A stretch of 64,000 nt of DNA from Thalassospira sp. MCCC 1A01148 (GTDB taxonomy: Bacteria > Pseudomonadota > Alphaproteobacteria > Rhodospirillales > Thalassospiraceae). The notes beneath the pieces are model-generated. The model did not search any database. It saw only the letters and a list, made by a program, of their open reading frames with translations, and was not told the DNA's origin. Where the stretch lies: assembly GCF_001613795.1 (NCBI RefSeq), contig NZ_LPVZ01000018.1:62001-126000 (forward strand), read 5' to 3'. This document shows, piece after piece, positions 45,885-53,646 of the stretch (position 1 is the stretch's first letter; each line of letters begins with the position of its first letter). A program made the translations under genes and the position numbers.

Positions 45885-46000
45885 TGTTCTGTTCCCTCAA
45901 ATATTCCGTTGCCGGAATGCGTCAGTGGCAGTATCGGGCGCGTCTTGCGCTCTGTGTTTCCTCGCCATGCAATCTTGCGTGCTGCTTTGGCATCGGCCTG

Positions 46001-46585
46001 TCAGGATTTTTTGGTCTTGCGACTTTTCAGTTCATCAAGCAGGCCTTGCTTGTTTTCTCGAATAAACTTCAGCGTTGCGTCACACATGGCCTGTCCCAGC
46101 CCGGCAACAAAGCAACATCCCGGTTTGAGTTCGCCATTTTCATCGTGGGCATTCGATTTTTGATGCGCCGGTTTGTCGGTATTTTCCGGATCAATCTGCT
46201 GGCTCATCAACTCGTGACGTGCGGCAAACTCGTCAATCAGTGCTTCGGTCAGCTCGATGGGCATTTCCTCGGCAAAGGTCAGCATGAACAGAATGTCGGA
46301 CCGATAGCGATCTTCAGCCGGTCTTGTTTGCAAAAGGGTGCGCAGGAATGTGCGGCGCCCTTCTTGCGTCAGTTGATAGATCTTCTTGTCCGGTCTGTTT
46401 TCCTGTTCATGTTCAACAAATGTCACCAGACCATCCTGAGTCAGTTTGGTCAGTGCAGGATAGATCGAACCAAGGGACGCGATTTGAAAATGACTGAAGG
46501 TGCCATCTTCAAACATCTTGCGGATTTCATATCCTGTTGCCTCGCCACCCATCAGGGCACCCAGACATAAAGTACGTACGTCCAT
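46001..46585 (-). CDS. PadR family transcriptional regulator
   Basis: 194 residues. The winged helix at 1-85 is typical of PadR (LCLGALMGGEATGYEIRKMFEDG, IASLGSIYPALTKLTQDGLV). The C-terminal helical dimerisation part carries a Cys-Cys pair (LKPGCCFVAGL) and a third Cys, possibly a thiol switch. It precedes the RND adaptor and pump genes, and a 16-base palindrome upstream is the likely operator, so it should repress the pump and itself until an effector binds. Confidence 0.9.
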   Translation of the reverse strand: MDVRTLCLGALMGGEATGYEIRKMFEDGTFSHFQIASLGSIYPALTKLTQDGLVTFVEHEQENRPDKKIYQLTQEGRRTFLRTLLQTRPAEDRYRSDILFMLTFAEEMPIELTEALIDEFAARHELMSQQIDPENTDKPAHQKSNAHDENGELKPGCCFVAGLGQAMCDATLKFIRENKQGLLDELKSRKTKKS

Positions 46586-46973
46586 CTTGTGTTCTTTATC
46601 CTTGTTGTTTCCCGGATCAAAAGCGCTTTGACGGGGGAAGCTGTCAAAGCAACTATATCAATCCGACATATGTCGGACTATCATATATCAGTTCGATATA
46701 GTCAATCGAATATAACGGAACTTTTTATGACAGCCCTTCAATCTGGACGATCCATAGGTGGATTGTGTTACATCTTGATCCGCGATGGTGATCCAGTACG
46801 GCGCATCCGGTCCCGAGATTGGCAAATATGGCCAATTGTTGCGTCCGCCTGTGCATAATCGGACGCCGATAGTGTCCGTTTGTGTCTATTGAAACGATAT
46901 AGACGGTCTGATTGGCGCATGTGTGACCGCCCAGACAATGATGGCGTGATAAAGAATTCGGGAGTATGGCGGG
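46586..46973. other. 388-base divergent regulatory region
   Basis: It lies between the PadR gene (leftward) and the AraC gene (rightward). The left third is AT-rich with the palindrome at 46662-46677 and further ATAT/TCGA repeats suited to promoter and operator functions. No credible ORF in the rest. Confidence 0.65.
46662..46677. promoter_or_regulatory. 16-base palindrome, probable PadR operator
   Basis: TCCGACATATGTCGGA is perfectly symmetric and lies 77 bases upstream of the PadR start. Nearby TATATCA and TCGATATA elements extend the AT-rich symmetric region. Confidence 0.65.
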
Positions 46974-48272
46974 ATGGCCGGTTGGACGCATTATATCAGT
47001 GCTGTGGTGTCAGCAGTCGGCGTGGCACAGGCGGTGTTCCTTTGCCTGATATTGCGGTCCGAAGGCACCCGTGCGTTCGGGGCCAACCGGTGGATGATGC
47101 TGTTTATCGCCGGTGTTGCGCTTAATCTGGTCGAAGATGTCGCCGAGATCATTGTTTCGCCCGAGTTGGACGACTTCCTTCACCTGTTCTTTGATCCTGT
47201 CAACTTTACCATTGGACCGGCGATTTATCTGTACTTCCGTGAAATTTCGGGAAACCCGTCCCGCCGACCGTGGGGGCATTTCGTTTTGCCGCTGGTGGCG
47301 TTGAACCTGACGGCCTGGACGGTGACCCATGGCGGGGACCAATCAGTCCTCCGGGGTGGGGAATACAGTGCACGTCAACTGGTCGATGCTTTCTGCTGGA
47401 CCGCGATTTTCGTCCAGATCAGCGTTTATCTGGTGTTGCTGTGGCGCGTGGCGTCACGTTATTTGCGCAAAACCGAAGAACAGCTTGGTGCGGATCGCAA
47501 GGCGATGCAACGCTGGATCGCGGTTATTGTCGGTGGTCTGACATTCGTGTTCATCACGGTGTCTGTTGGCAAGATCGTTGGTCTTTATCTGCCCGATAAC
47601 ACCGCAATGTTTGGCAGCGAGATCGCCTTTGCGCTGGTTCTGTTTGCCATGACTTATGAAATTGCGACCCAGCCCGCGCTGTTTGTCATGGCGGACTGGC
47701 CTGCTGATGACGGCGCTGATGATGGCGCCAACGAAACCGCCGGTCAAACCTTTGAAGCGCAACGCGAAAAAACGACGCCGATCGCTGCAAGTGCCCCGGT
47801 GACAAAGGAAACACAAACCGATATTACCGCGCCGCGCCCGTTGCTTGATACCGATGGGGTAAATCGGGCGCTGGCACGCCTTGGTGATATTCAGGCGCGG
47901 GGAGATATCCTGCTTGATCCGTTGGTGTCGTTGCCAAAGCTCGCCCGTGCGGTCGGGATAACACCCAATCAGCTTTCCTATGTGCTTAATCACCATGTCG
48001 GCAAAAGTTTCTTTGATTTCGTCAATGCCGCGCGCATTGATGAAGCACGATCGGTTCTTGTGCTGGAGCCTGATCGCACCATTCTTGATATCGCGCTCAG
48101 TGTCGGGTTCAATTCGAAATCGACGTTTAACCTTGCATTCAAAAAGATCACCGGCGAAACCCCCAGTGCCGTACGTGAAGCTGCAAGGCGTGACGCTGTT
48201 CGCGCCGCCGGAGCATCCGAATTGCCAACGGCACGACCGGATCATCAGCATTGGACGCCAAAGGCCGGGTGA
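46974..48272 (+). CDS. Membrane-bound AraC family regulator
   Basis: 432 residues. About seven N-terminal hydrophobic helices (residues 1-235; for example WMMLFIAGVALNLVEDVAEII and ALVLFAMTYEIATQPAL) are joined by a Thr/Ala-rich linker to a C-terminal AraC DNA-binding domain (about 295-405: LARAVGITPNQLSYVLNHHVGKSFFDFVNAARIDEA and ILDIALSVGFNSKSTFNLAFKKITG). It should sense a membrane or envelope signal directly. Target genes unknown; the methyltransferase-like gene 39 bases downstream is a candidate. Confidence 0.88.
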   Translation: MAGWTHYISAVVSAVGVAQAVFLCLILRSEGTRAFGANRWMMLFIAGVALNLVEDVAEIIVSPELDDFLHLFFDPVNFTIGPAIYLYFREISGNPSRRPWGHFVLPLVALNLTAWTVTHGGDQSVLRGGEYSARQLVDAFCWTAIFVQISVYLVLLWRVASRYLRKTEEQLGADRKAMQRWIAVIVGGLTFVFITVSVGKIVGLYLPDNTAMFGSEIAFALVLFAMTYEIATQPALFVMADWPADDGADDGANETAGQTFEAQREKTTPIAASAPVTKETQTDITAPRPLLDTDGVNRALARLGDIQARGDILLDPLVSLPKLARAVGITPNQLSYVLNHHVGKSFFDFVNAARIDEARSVLVLEPDRTILDIALSVGFNSKSTFNLAFKKITGETPSAVREAARRDAVRAAGASELPTARPDHQHWTPKAG

Positions 48273-48311
48273 TCGGTGATGCTTGGGCTCTCTTTCTCAA
48301 TGGGGGCGACC

Positions 48312-48986
48312 ATGCATCAGAACCGGACTTATTCAAACATTTCATCCCGTGCAGCAGCGTCAGACGTTTTGGCGTCTGACGATCTGCAGCGCATTCAGTG
48401 CCAGCGCAAACGCACCCTTCGACTGGGTGTGGCAGGGTTGTTTTTGTTGGTGTGTTTTGCCAGTGCGGGATTTGACCGTGCCAGCCAGATCCATGACAGC
48501 ATTGAGGCGCTCGGGATCGTGGCGATACTGATCTGTATTTTTGGGCGCGGATGGTGTGCGCTTTATATCGGCGGACGTAAAAAGACCTCGCTTGTTACGC
48601 TTGGGCCCTATTCGATCAGTCGCAATCCGCTTTATGTGTTCAGTTTTCTCGGTGCCTTCGGGGCAGGGGCGCAAACGGGCAGTCTTATGATTGCGGGGTT
48701 GTTTGCGCTGGGGTGTTGGCTGGTGTTTCGGGGTGTTGTCGTTCATGAAGAGGCTATGCTGGCCGACCGCTTTAAAGGTGACTTTGATGCGTATTGCCAG
48801 TCTGTACCGCGCTTTGGCCCCAACCTGATGAAGTGGCGCGATACAGATACCATTACGGTCAAGCCCGCCCTGTTTCTAACGACCTTGCGAGATGCCAGTT
48901 GGTTTCTGATTGCCGTCCCGGTGTGCGAGGGCATTAAACATCTTCAGGATCAGGGATGGTTGATCACGCTGATCTCGTTACCCTGA
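48312..48986 (+). CDS. Isoprenylcysteine/phospholipid-type membrane methyltransferase family protein
   Basis: 224 residues with four or five hydrophobic helices and the signature of the PEMT/ICMT superfamily (GPYSISRNPLYVFSFLGAFG, then VVHEEAMLADRFKGDFDAYCQSVPRFGP). SAM-dependent methylation of a lipid or small membrane substrate is expected. I set the start at ATG 48312 (GGGGG 5-6 bases upstream) in place of an ATG at 48279. It follows the membrane AraC gene in the same direction. Confidence 0.82.
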   Translation: MHQNRTYSNISSRAAASDVLASDDLQRIQCQRKRTLRLGVAGLFLLVCFASAGFDRASQIHDSIEALGIVAILICIFGRGWCALYIGGRKKTSLVTLGPYSISRNPLYVFSFLGAFGAGAQTGSLMIAGLFALGCWLVFRGVVVHEEAMLADRFKGDFDAYCQSVPRFGPNLMKWRDTDTITVKPALFLTTLRDASWFLIAVPVCEGIKHLQDQGWLITLISLP

Positions 48987-49004
48987 GCGGTCGGGTGTGC
49001 TTTC

Positions 49005-49337
49005 TCAGGCGGCGGCGTGATCCGTTGGGCTGCCGCCAAAGGATTTGATCATTCGGTTGCGTTCATCTTCACGCAGCGGATCGGAATCAAGGGCAAGGGC
49101 AGCTTCAAGTACCTGCGGTTCGACCTTCAGGACGTCAATACCGTCCTTCATATCCGCCTTCGCCCAGAGATGGACATGGCATTCCAGCTTGATATAGCTG
49201 CGCATCGCGGCATCGGGATCAAGTTTTTCCAGGGTGTCGACTTCATACTCGCCAGGCGACAGCAATCCGGCATGGCCGGGCAAATGGAACGGATGAAAGA
49301 ACGTCACCGTACGATGGGTTGTGCGAGTTATGCTCAT
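49005..49337 (-). CDS. Small unknown protein, paralogue of the 49670-49951 product
   Basis: 110 residues, soluble, no family recognised. Its first 35 residues (TTHRTVTFFHPFHLPGHAGL, then LSPGEYEVDTLEKL) match the start of the next gene upstream nearly position for position, so the two arose by tandem duplication. The remainder diverges (LECHVHLWAKADMKDG). AAGGAG precedes ATG 49337 by 9 bases. It is reached through a 332-base, hairpin-rich spacer with a good -10 sequence. Same direction as its paralogue. Confidence 0.7.
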   Translation of the reverse strand: MSITRTTHRTVTFFHPFHLPGHAGLLSPGEYEVDTLEKLDPDAAMRSYIKLECHVHLWAKADMKDGIDVLKVEPQVLEAALALDSDPLREDERNRMIKSFGGSPTDHAAA

Positions 49338-49669
49338 AGCATGGCTCCTTCGAGCATCCGAAAGATGACCGTTGAGGGTGCGGATCTGGTTTTGTTTTGA
49401 GTATTCACCCCTTTGGGGCGGTTTAAGATCCGCAATCCCCGGTCTCTTCGGGTCATTCGGTGGGGCGCCGATGCCTGTGTCATATGCTCGGGACGCACAG
49501 GCATCATTTGGGCTGGCGCCAAATGTGTCACCCTGCCTGCGAACAGGCACGGTGTATACATTATATATGGGGGTATTCGGCCAAAACACAACGTTTGGCA
49601 CAAATATGTGCACCATCCGGGCATGACAAACGCGCGCTTGAATTTGGCGGGTTTCAAGGGATGGCTGGC
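49338..49669 (-). promoter_or_regulatory. Structured 332-base spacer with -10 element, probable long leader
   Basis: No gene. Reading leftward, a consensus TATAAT lies at 49565-49560, followed by a GCCTG-CGAA-CAGGC hairpin (49533-49546), a CATTTGG/CCAAATG repeat, and a 10-base inverted repeat GATGCCTGTG / CACAGGCATC (49470-49479 and 49496-49505). This suggests a structured 5' leader of about 210 bases for the 49005-49337 gene, or a separate small RNA. Confidence 0.45.
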
Positions 49670-49951
49670 TCAAAGATGTTCAGGGCGATCCGGATCTGCA
49701 TCCCGTGTCATGGCAATATCGAGATCAACCGGTTTGATGGTAAGAATGCGGTCGACCATCATGCCGTTATGTTTGTATTTCAGATGCAAATCGGTCGACA
49801 CCCTGCGATAGGCTGTAATCGAAACGCCTTCGATCAATTCTTCGGTGGTGTCGACGACATAGCTTCCCGGCGGAAACAGATCGCTGTGTCCGCGCAAGTG
49901 AAACGGATGAGCAAAGGTCACCGTTTTGTGTGTCATCCTGCTGTGCTGCAT
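49670..49951 (-). CDS. Small unknown protein, paralogue of the 49005-49337 product
   Basis: 93 residues, soluble, no family recognised. It begins MQHSRMTHKTVTFAHPFHLR and continues LFPPGSYVVDTTEELIEG, the same framework as the neighbouring gene: KTVTF-HPFHL-GH, PG-Y-VDT-E-L. Later it reads LHLKYKHNGMMVDRILTIKPVDLD. ATG 49951 has AAAGGG about 8 bases upstream. The shared N-terminal module might be a small beta domain that binds a ligand; this is only a guess from the strand-like pattern. Confidence 0.72.
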   Translation of the reverse strand: MQHSRMTHKTVTFAHPFHLRGHSDLFPPGSYVVDTTEELIEGVSITAYRRVSTDLHLKYKHNGMMVDRILTIKPVDLDIAMTRDADPDRPEHL

Positions 49952-50032
49952 GGCATCAGCCCTTTATGAAACGGGAAACGGGCGTTTCCTGCATGTTCAT
50001 GATTTTCGGAAAATTCGGCCAGAAAAGGCGAT

Positions 50033-50052
50033 GGCGGAGGAAAACCTCCGCC
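50033..50052 (-). terminator. Hairpin terminator after the 51-residue ORF
   Basis: A perfect 8-base stem GGCGGAGG / CCTCCGCC with an A4 (leftward T4) loop lies 9 bases past the stop codon of the small ORF. A TTTT run comes a few bases later. Confidence 0.75.
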
Positions 50053-50061
50053 AGCACGGTA

Positions 50062-50217
50062 TCAGTCATTCGCGCCTTGATGCGCGGTCGGTTTGGTTTC
50101 GGCAGGGGAAGTTTCGGCCTTTGGCTTTGCGGCAGGGGCCGCTGCGGTATCTGACGATTTTGCACCCGGCTTCGCGCCCGCGTTTGCGTGGCTCTTCGAA
50201 AAACTGCGAAATGACAT
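50062..50217 (-). CDS. Small Ala/Lys/Pro-rich protein (51 residues)
   Basis: Encodes 51 residues: MSFRSFSKSHANAG, then a disordered Ala/Lys/Pro/Thr/Glu tail. No family recognised. GGAAAG lies about 8 bases before the ATG, and a good terminator follows the stop, so a small expressed gene is credible. Low-complexity composition could also come from chance in GC-rich DNA. Confidence 0.45.
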   Translation of the reverse strand: MSFRSFSKSHANAGAKPGAKSSDTAAAPAAKPKAETSPAETKPTAHQGAND

Positions 50218-50400
50218 GATTTGATCTTTCCAATTGCCGGCGCAAAGCGCGCCCGCTAATGGAAAGATGGTGTGTGTGCGGGCAACTAGCAAATGCGCCA
50301 ATTGGCATGCAGCGCGATTTATCGCCTAAATGCGCGGGAAAGGCTCGCTTATTTCGGATAAAATATATTTTCTGATCACTGGCAAAGTGCAGGCGCGGGC

Positions 50401-51183
50401 TTACACCCCGCGCAGGTTGCCCCAGACATGCACGTGCCATTGCGGCAAAACCCGTACGTCAAACCATTTGCGCTTTGCGACTTCATCGACCAGCCAGCGA
50501 TACCGTTCGGTCAGGCCGTCGATATCAACACCGTCCGCACCATCCGGGTGCGGTTCGGCGGGCGTTGTATTGACCGGCTGCAAACAGACCGGAACGCCAA
50601 TGTGAAGGTTCCTCACATAATCGGCAAACATCAGGTCAGCCGTATCACGCACCGGGAATTTGAGGGTAATCGCCGGGCCGTTCAGCATGCCATTGGCCTG
50701 TGCGGCATCCATGCAGGCTTGCAACGCGTCCTTATCGAAACTGGTCGAGGAACTTGGTGGTTTGGGGCTGATGGTCAGGAAATTAAGGTCGGCAAACCAG
50801 TCCTTGGCGATGCTGCCTTGGGTTTCGATGGCAAAGGTAAAACCTTCGTCCTTGCCCATGGCGATCAGATCCCCCAATGGCTGGATGGCCGGGTTGCCGC
50901 CCGACAGCGTAATCAGGATCGGTTTGCCACCGGAAAGCGTTTTGACTTCGTCCAGAACTTCGGTCGCAGACATAGGTTTCCAGTCGGCGCGAAAGGCCGG
51001 ATCAACCGCATAAAGCGTGTCGCACCACGAACAGCGGAAATCACAGCCGCCCGTGCGGACAAACACCGTCGGCATGCCGATCAGGGCTCCTTCGCCTTGA
51101 ACCGTCGGGCCGAAGATTTCCGAGATGCGGATTTTGCCGCGTCCCCCGGAAAGGTCGGCAAGGTTGGGATCGTGCGCCGTCAT
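50401..51183 (-). CDS. queE: 7-carboxy-7-deazaguanine synthase
   Basis: Radical SAM enzyme that ring-contracts 6-carboxytetrahydropterin to 7-carboxy-7-deazaguanine, a step toward queuosine. 260 residues. Cys47, Cys51 and Cys54 (GGCDFRCSWCDT) form the C-x3-C-x2-C cluster site; the substrate-loop VQGEGALIGMPTVFVR precedes it. Its ATG overlaps the queD stop by 4 bases (ATGA), so the two are coupled. The pathway neighbours queD and queC confirm the assignment. Confidence 0.96.
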   Translation of the reverse strand: MTAHDPNLADLSGGRGKIRISEIFGPTVQGEGALIGMPTVFVRTGGCDFRCSWCDTLYAVDPAFRADWKPMSATEVLDEVKTLSGGKPILITLSGGNPAIQPLGDLIAMGKDEGFTFAIETQGSIAKDWFADLNFLTISPKPPSSSTSFDKDALQACMDAAQANGMLNGPAITLKFPVRDTADLMFADYVRNLHIGVPVCLQPVNTTPAEPHPDGADGVDIDGLTERYRWLVDEVAKRKWFDVRVLPQWHVHVWGNLRGV

Positions 51184-51536
51184 GGACGATATTCCGCCCA
51201 GGTTTTCGGCGTTTCGGACACGCGCACAGCCGATACTTCCGGCCAGCGATCATGCGCCCATTCATAGAAAAACAATGCCAGACGTTCGGCGGTCGGGTGA
51301 TCGTGCCCAAGAACCTCGTTCAGGTGACGGTGATCAAACGCGTCATCGATCAGGCGTTTGAGTGGGCCCAGTTCGCGGTAATCGCGCACAAAGCCGCTTT
51401 CATCAAGTATCGTACCCTTCAGCTCCACCTCGACGATATAGTTATGGCCATGCAGACGTGCACATGGGTGGTCTTCCTCAAGGCCGCTTAGTTGATGGCT
51501 TGCGGAAAAGGCGAATTGTTTGGTGATGGTGAACAT
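51180..51536 (-). CDS. queD: 6-carboxy-5,6,7,8-tetrahydropterin synthase
   Basis: Converts dihydroneopterin triphosphate to 6-carboxytetrahydropterin, the substrate of QueE. 118 residues, standard QueD length. Zinc ligands His14 (FSASHQL), His29 and His31 (RLHGHNY) and catalytic Cys25 (DHPCARL) are present. Start set at ATG 51536, upstream of which lies GAAAG. Part of the leftward queC-queD-queE run, with a REP-like repeat inserted between queC and queD. Confidence 0.96.
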   Translation of the reverse strand: MFTITKQFAFSASHQLSGLEEDHPCARLHGHNYIVEVELKGTILDESGFVRDYRELGPLKRLIDDAFDHRHLNEVLGHDHPTAERLALFFYEWAHDRWPEVSAVRVSETPKTWAEYRP

Positions 51537-51582
51537 CGGTTTTCTTTCGGTGTCGTCCATTCTTGCGAGCACGAACATGCGG

Positions 51583-51672
51583 ATCGAGGTCCCCGCGTTC
51601 GCGGGGATGACGGTGCCAAATCAGGCGGGTTTGCAGTCGATCCGTCATGCCAGCTTCGGCGGGCATCCATGA
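51583..51672. repeat. REP-like intergenic repeat between queD and queC
   Basis: Two palindromic elements: CCCCGCG-tt-CGCGGGG followed by ATGACG (51591-51612), and a GTCATGCC...GGCGGGCAT hairpin (about 51642-51667). Their wording matches the widespread proteobacterial intergenic repeat with CCCCGCG-CGCGGGGATGAC and GCTTCGGCGGGCATCCA cores. It fills most of the 154-base gap between queC and queD. Confidence 0.7.
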
Positions 51673-51690
51673 TGCAGGAAATGGAAAGTG

Positions 51691-52440
51691 TTACTCGGCC
51701 GCGCTGGAGGTGGCTTTCGTTTCGCCTTTGGCAAACTTGCGGGCCATATGATCGGCGCGGGCCTGCTTCCAGTAATCGCGATCGACATAAACGGTCGGAT
51801 CCTTGACCCGTGCCAGTTCAAGCGCCTCGCGCCGCTCGACACAGGTGCCGCATCGTCCGCAATGGGTTTCCCCGCCCTTGTAACACGACCAAGTCAGATC
51901 GACCGGCACGCCCAGTCGGCCTGCCTCGGCAGCAATGTCTGCCTTGGAGACCTTTACAAACGGGGTGTAAAGCGAGACGTCCCCGACACCTTCAAGCGCA
52001 TGGTTCTGCATGGTTTGGAAGGCATTGATGAAATCGGGGCGGCAATCGGGATAGATGAAATGATCCCCGCCATGAACGGCTGTGGCAACCGCATCGGCCC
52101 CGGCACTGGCAGCCGCACCAAAGGCCACAGACAGCATGATGGCATTGCGGTTCGGCACCACGGTAACGCGCATGGTTTCTTCGGCGTAATGGCCATCGGG
52201 CACATCAATTTCATCGCTGGTCAGCGACGATCCGGAAAGAAGCGCACCCACAGGTGTCAGATCAACAATGTGATGCCGGACGCCAAGATCACGCGCCGTG
52301 CGGGCGGCGAAATCGAGTTCCTTTTTATGGCGCTGGCCATAATCGAATGAAATCAGGGAATGGAGCTTGTGCTCGACCGCGACCTTATAGGCCAGCGTGA
52401 CGGAATCCAGTCCGCCAGAGCAGACGACAATCGTCTTCAT
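51691..52440 (-). CDS. queC: 7-cyano-7-deazaguanine (preQ0) synthase
   Basis: ATP-dependent conversion of 7-carboxy-7-deazaguanine to preQ0. 249 residues. PP-loop SGGLDS at 8-13, and the C-terminal zinc-binding cysteines in SCYKGGETHCGRCGTCVERR. First gene of the leftward queC-queD-queE cluster. Its 5' leader contains a preQ1-I-like pseudoknot whose tail runs into the weak Shine-Dalgarno GAAAG, so translation is probably shut down when preQ1 is abundant. Confidence 0.97.
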   Translation of the reverse strand: MKTIVVCSGGLDSVTLAYKVAVEHKLHSLISFDYGQRHKKELDFAARTARDLGVRHHIVDLTPVGALLSGSSLTSDEIDVPDGHYAEETMRVTVVPNRNAIMLSVAFGAAASAGADAVATAVHGGDHFIYPDCRPDFINAFQTMQNHALEGVGDVSLYTPFVKVSKADIAAEAGRLGVPVDLTWSCYKGGETHCGRCGTCVERREALELARVKDPTVYVDRDYWKQARADHMARKFAKGETKATSSAAE

Positions 52441-52449
52441 AATGATCAG

Positions 52450-52484
52450 TCTTTCGTGTTTTTAACCTGGTGCTACGACAGGGG
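52450..52484 (-). ncRNA. Candidate preQ1-I riboswitch in the queC leader
   Basis: Minus-strand order: P1 arm CCTG, loop TCGTAGCAC, P1 arm CAGG, A-rich stretch TTAAAAACA, then CGA, which can pair with the loop's TCG to form the H-type pseudoknot. The layout and many bases match the short Thermoanaerobacter-type aptamer (loop TCGCAG..., UUAACAAAAC tail). GAAAG, the likely ribosome site of queC, overlaps the tail 10 bases before the ATG. A GGAAGG/CCTTCC hairpin lies just upstream. Confidence 0.6.
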
Positions 52485-52620
52485 AAGGATCACCCTTCCA
52501 AGGGGGCGGGGTTTGCCATGGCGTGTGCCCGAACGCAAGCAAAATCCACGCATGAGGCCATGCAGGACGCGCAGGAATGCTTGGTTCCTGCTGGAAATGG
52601 GTGTCAGACGGCGGGCTTTA

Positions 52621-53505
52621 TCACGCGCGTGTGCCGCTAAGTACATGAAAACAAATCGGGACCTGAAAATGGCCGTCTTCGATATAAGGGGCCAAGGTTT
52701 CAAACATCGCGGCATTGATCGCGCCGACTTCCATGTCCGATGACTTGCGCAGGACATTGCCAAACAGCATGTCCATTTGCGGTTTCCAGAAGGGGGCTGT
52801 TTCGGGAATGCGGCCCGCCGGGCTGTGGCTGGTGGCCTCGATCCCGGTAAAGCCTTCATTTTCCAGGCGCATCATCGATTTATCCGCATCGCCAAAGCAA
52901 AACGGATCAAGTCCGGCTTTATCAAAGCCGATACCCAGAATATTGCCCAGAACGGCATCCATGGCGGCGAACAGGGGATTGTCGATCAAGGGGGCCCATA
53001 CCATGAAGACGGCCTTGCCGCCGGGGCGCAGAACACGAAAAGCTTCGCGTAATGCCTGATCCGGGTCATCGCAAAACATCACGCCAAAACGACAGGATAC
53101 GACATCAAAGCTTTGATCCCCGAAAGGCAGGTTTTCCATATTGGCCGGAATGGCCTTGATGTTGGAAATCTCTTCTTCGGACGCGCGTTCCATCAGGGCG
53201 TCGCACATGTCGGGCACGATATCGGATGCGGTGACATTCCCGGTCACACCGGGGATATTGACCCGGTCTTCCTCACTGCCGCCACCCAGCGCACGGGCAA
53301 AGGAAAAAGCAGGCTCCCCAACCCCGGACGCCAGATCAAGGACTTCAAGCGGAGCACCATCGCGTTTCGCCGAAAGACCCTTGAGGTCCGCCGTCTCGAT
53401 CATGTGGCGATTGATTTTCTCGGCCGCCGGCGCCAGGCGTTCCGCCCAGGTGATCCAGTCAGTCGAAAGGTTTTGCCAGGTTTCGGACGTCGGGGTGGTG
53501 GTCAT
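52621..53505 (-). CDS. Class I SAM-dependent methyltransferase
   Basis: 294 residues with a Methyltransf_11/25 Rossmann fold: motif I EVLDLASGVGEPAFSFA, then ASDIVPDMCDALMERA, motif IV-like FDVVSCRFGVMFCDDPDQALREAFRVLRPGGKAVF. UbiE/COQ5-like layout, but the substrate is not defined by sequence. It is upstream of the queC leader in the same direction, yet the 180-base gap and the riboswitch make a joint transcript unlikely. Confidence 0.88.
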   Translation of the reverse strand: MTTTPTSETWQNLSTDWITWAERLAPAAEKINRHMIETADLKGLSAKRDGAPLEVLDLASGVGEPAFSFARALGGGSEEDRVNIPGVTGNVTASDIVPDMCDALMERASEEEISNIKAIPANMENLPFGDQSFDVVSCRFGVMFCDDPDQALREAFRVLRPGGKAVFMVWAPLIDNPLFAAMDAVLGNILGIGFDKAGLDPFCFGDADKSMMRLENEGFTGIEATSHSPAGRIPETAPFWKPQMDMLFGNVLRKSSDMEVGAINAAMFETLAPYIEDGHFQVPICFHVLSGTRA

Positions 53506-53646
53506 GGTCGGTCAGTTTCCCTTTGGGTTGGGCTATGACCATAAACTTAAATCGACTGCGGTTTAAAGGATGTTTTGCAGCGCAATGAGGGTAAGAAGCC
53601 CCACGCCATCGCGCAGGGCTCCCTACACAAACTGAAAGGCGGCTCT

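Noticed and set aside
51478..51670. Two overlapping small minus-strand frames in the queC-queD gap
   Set aside because: Their peptides (with PRERGDLDP and AEAGMTD wording) are translations of the REP-like repeat, a known source of false small genes.
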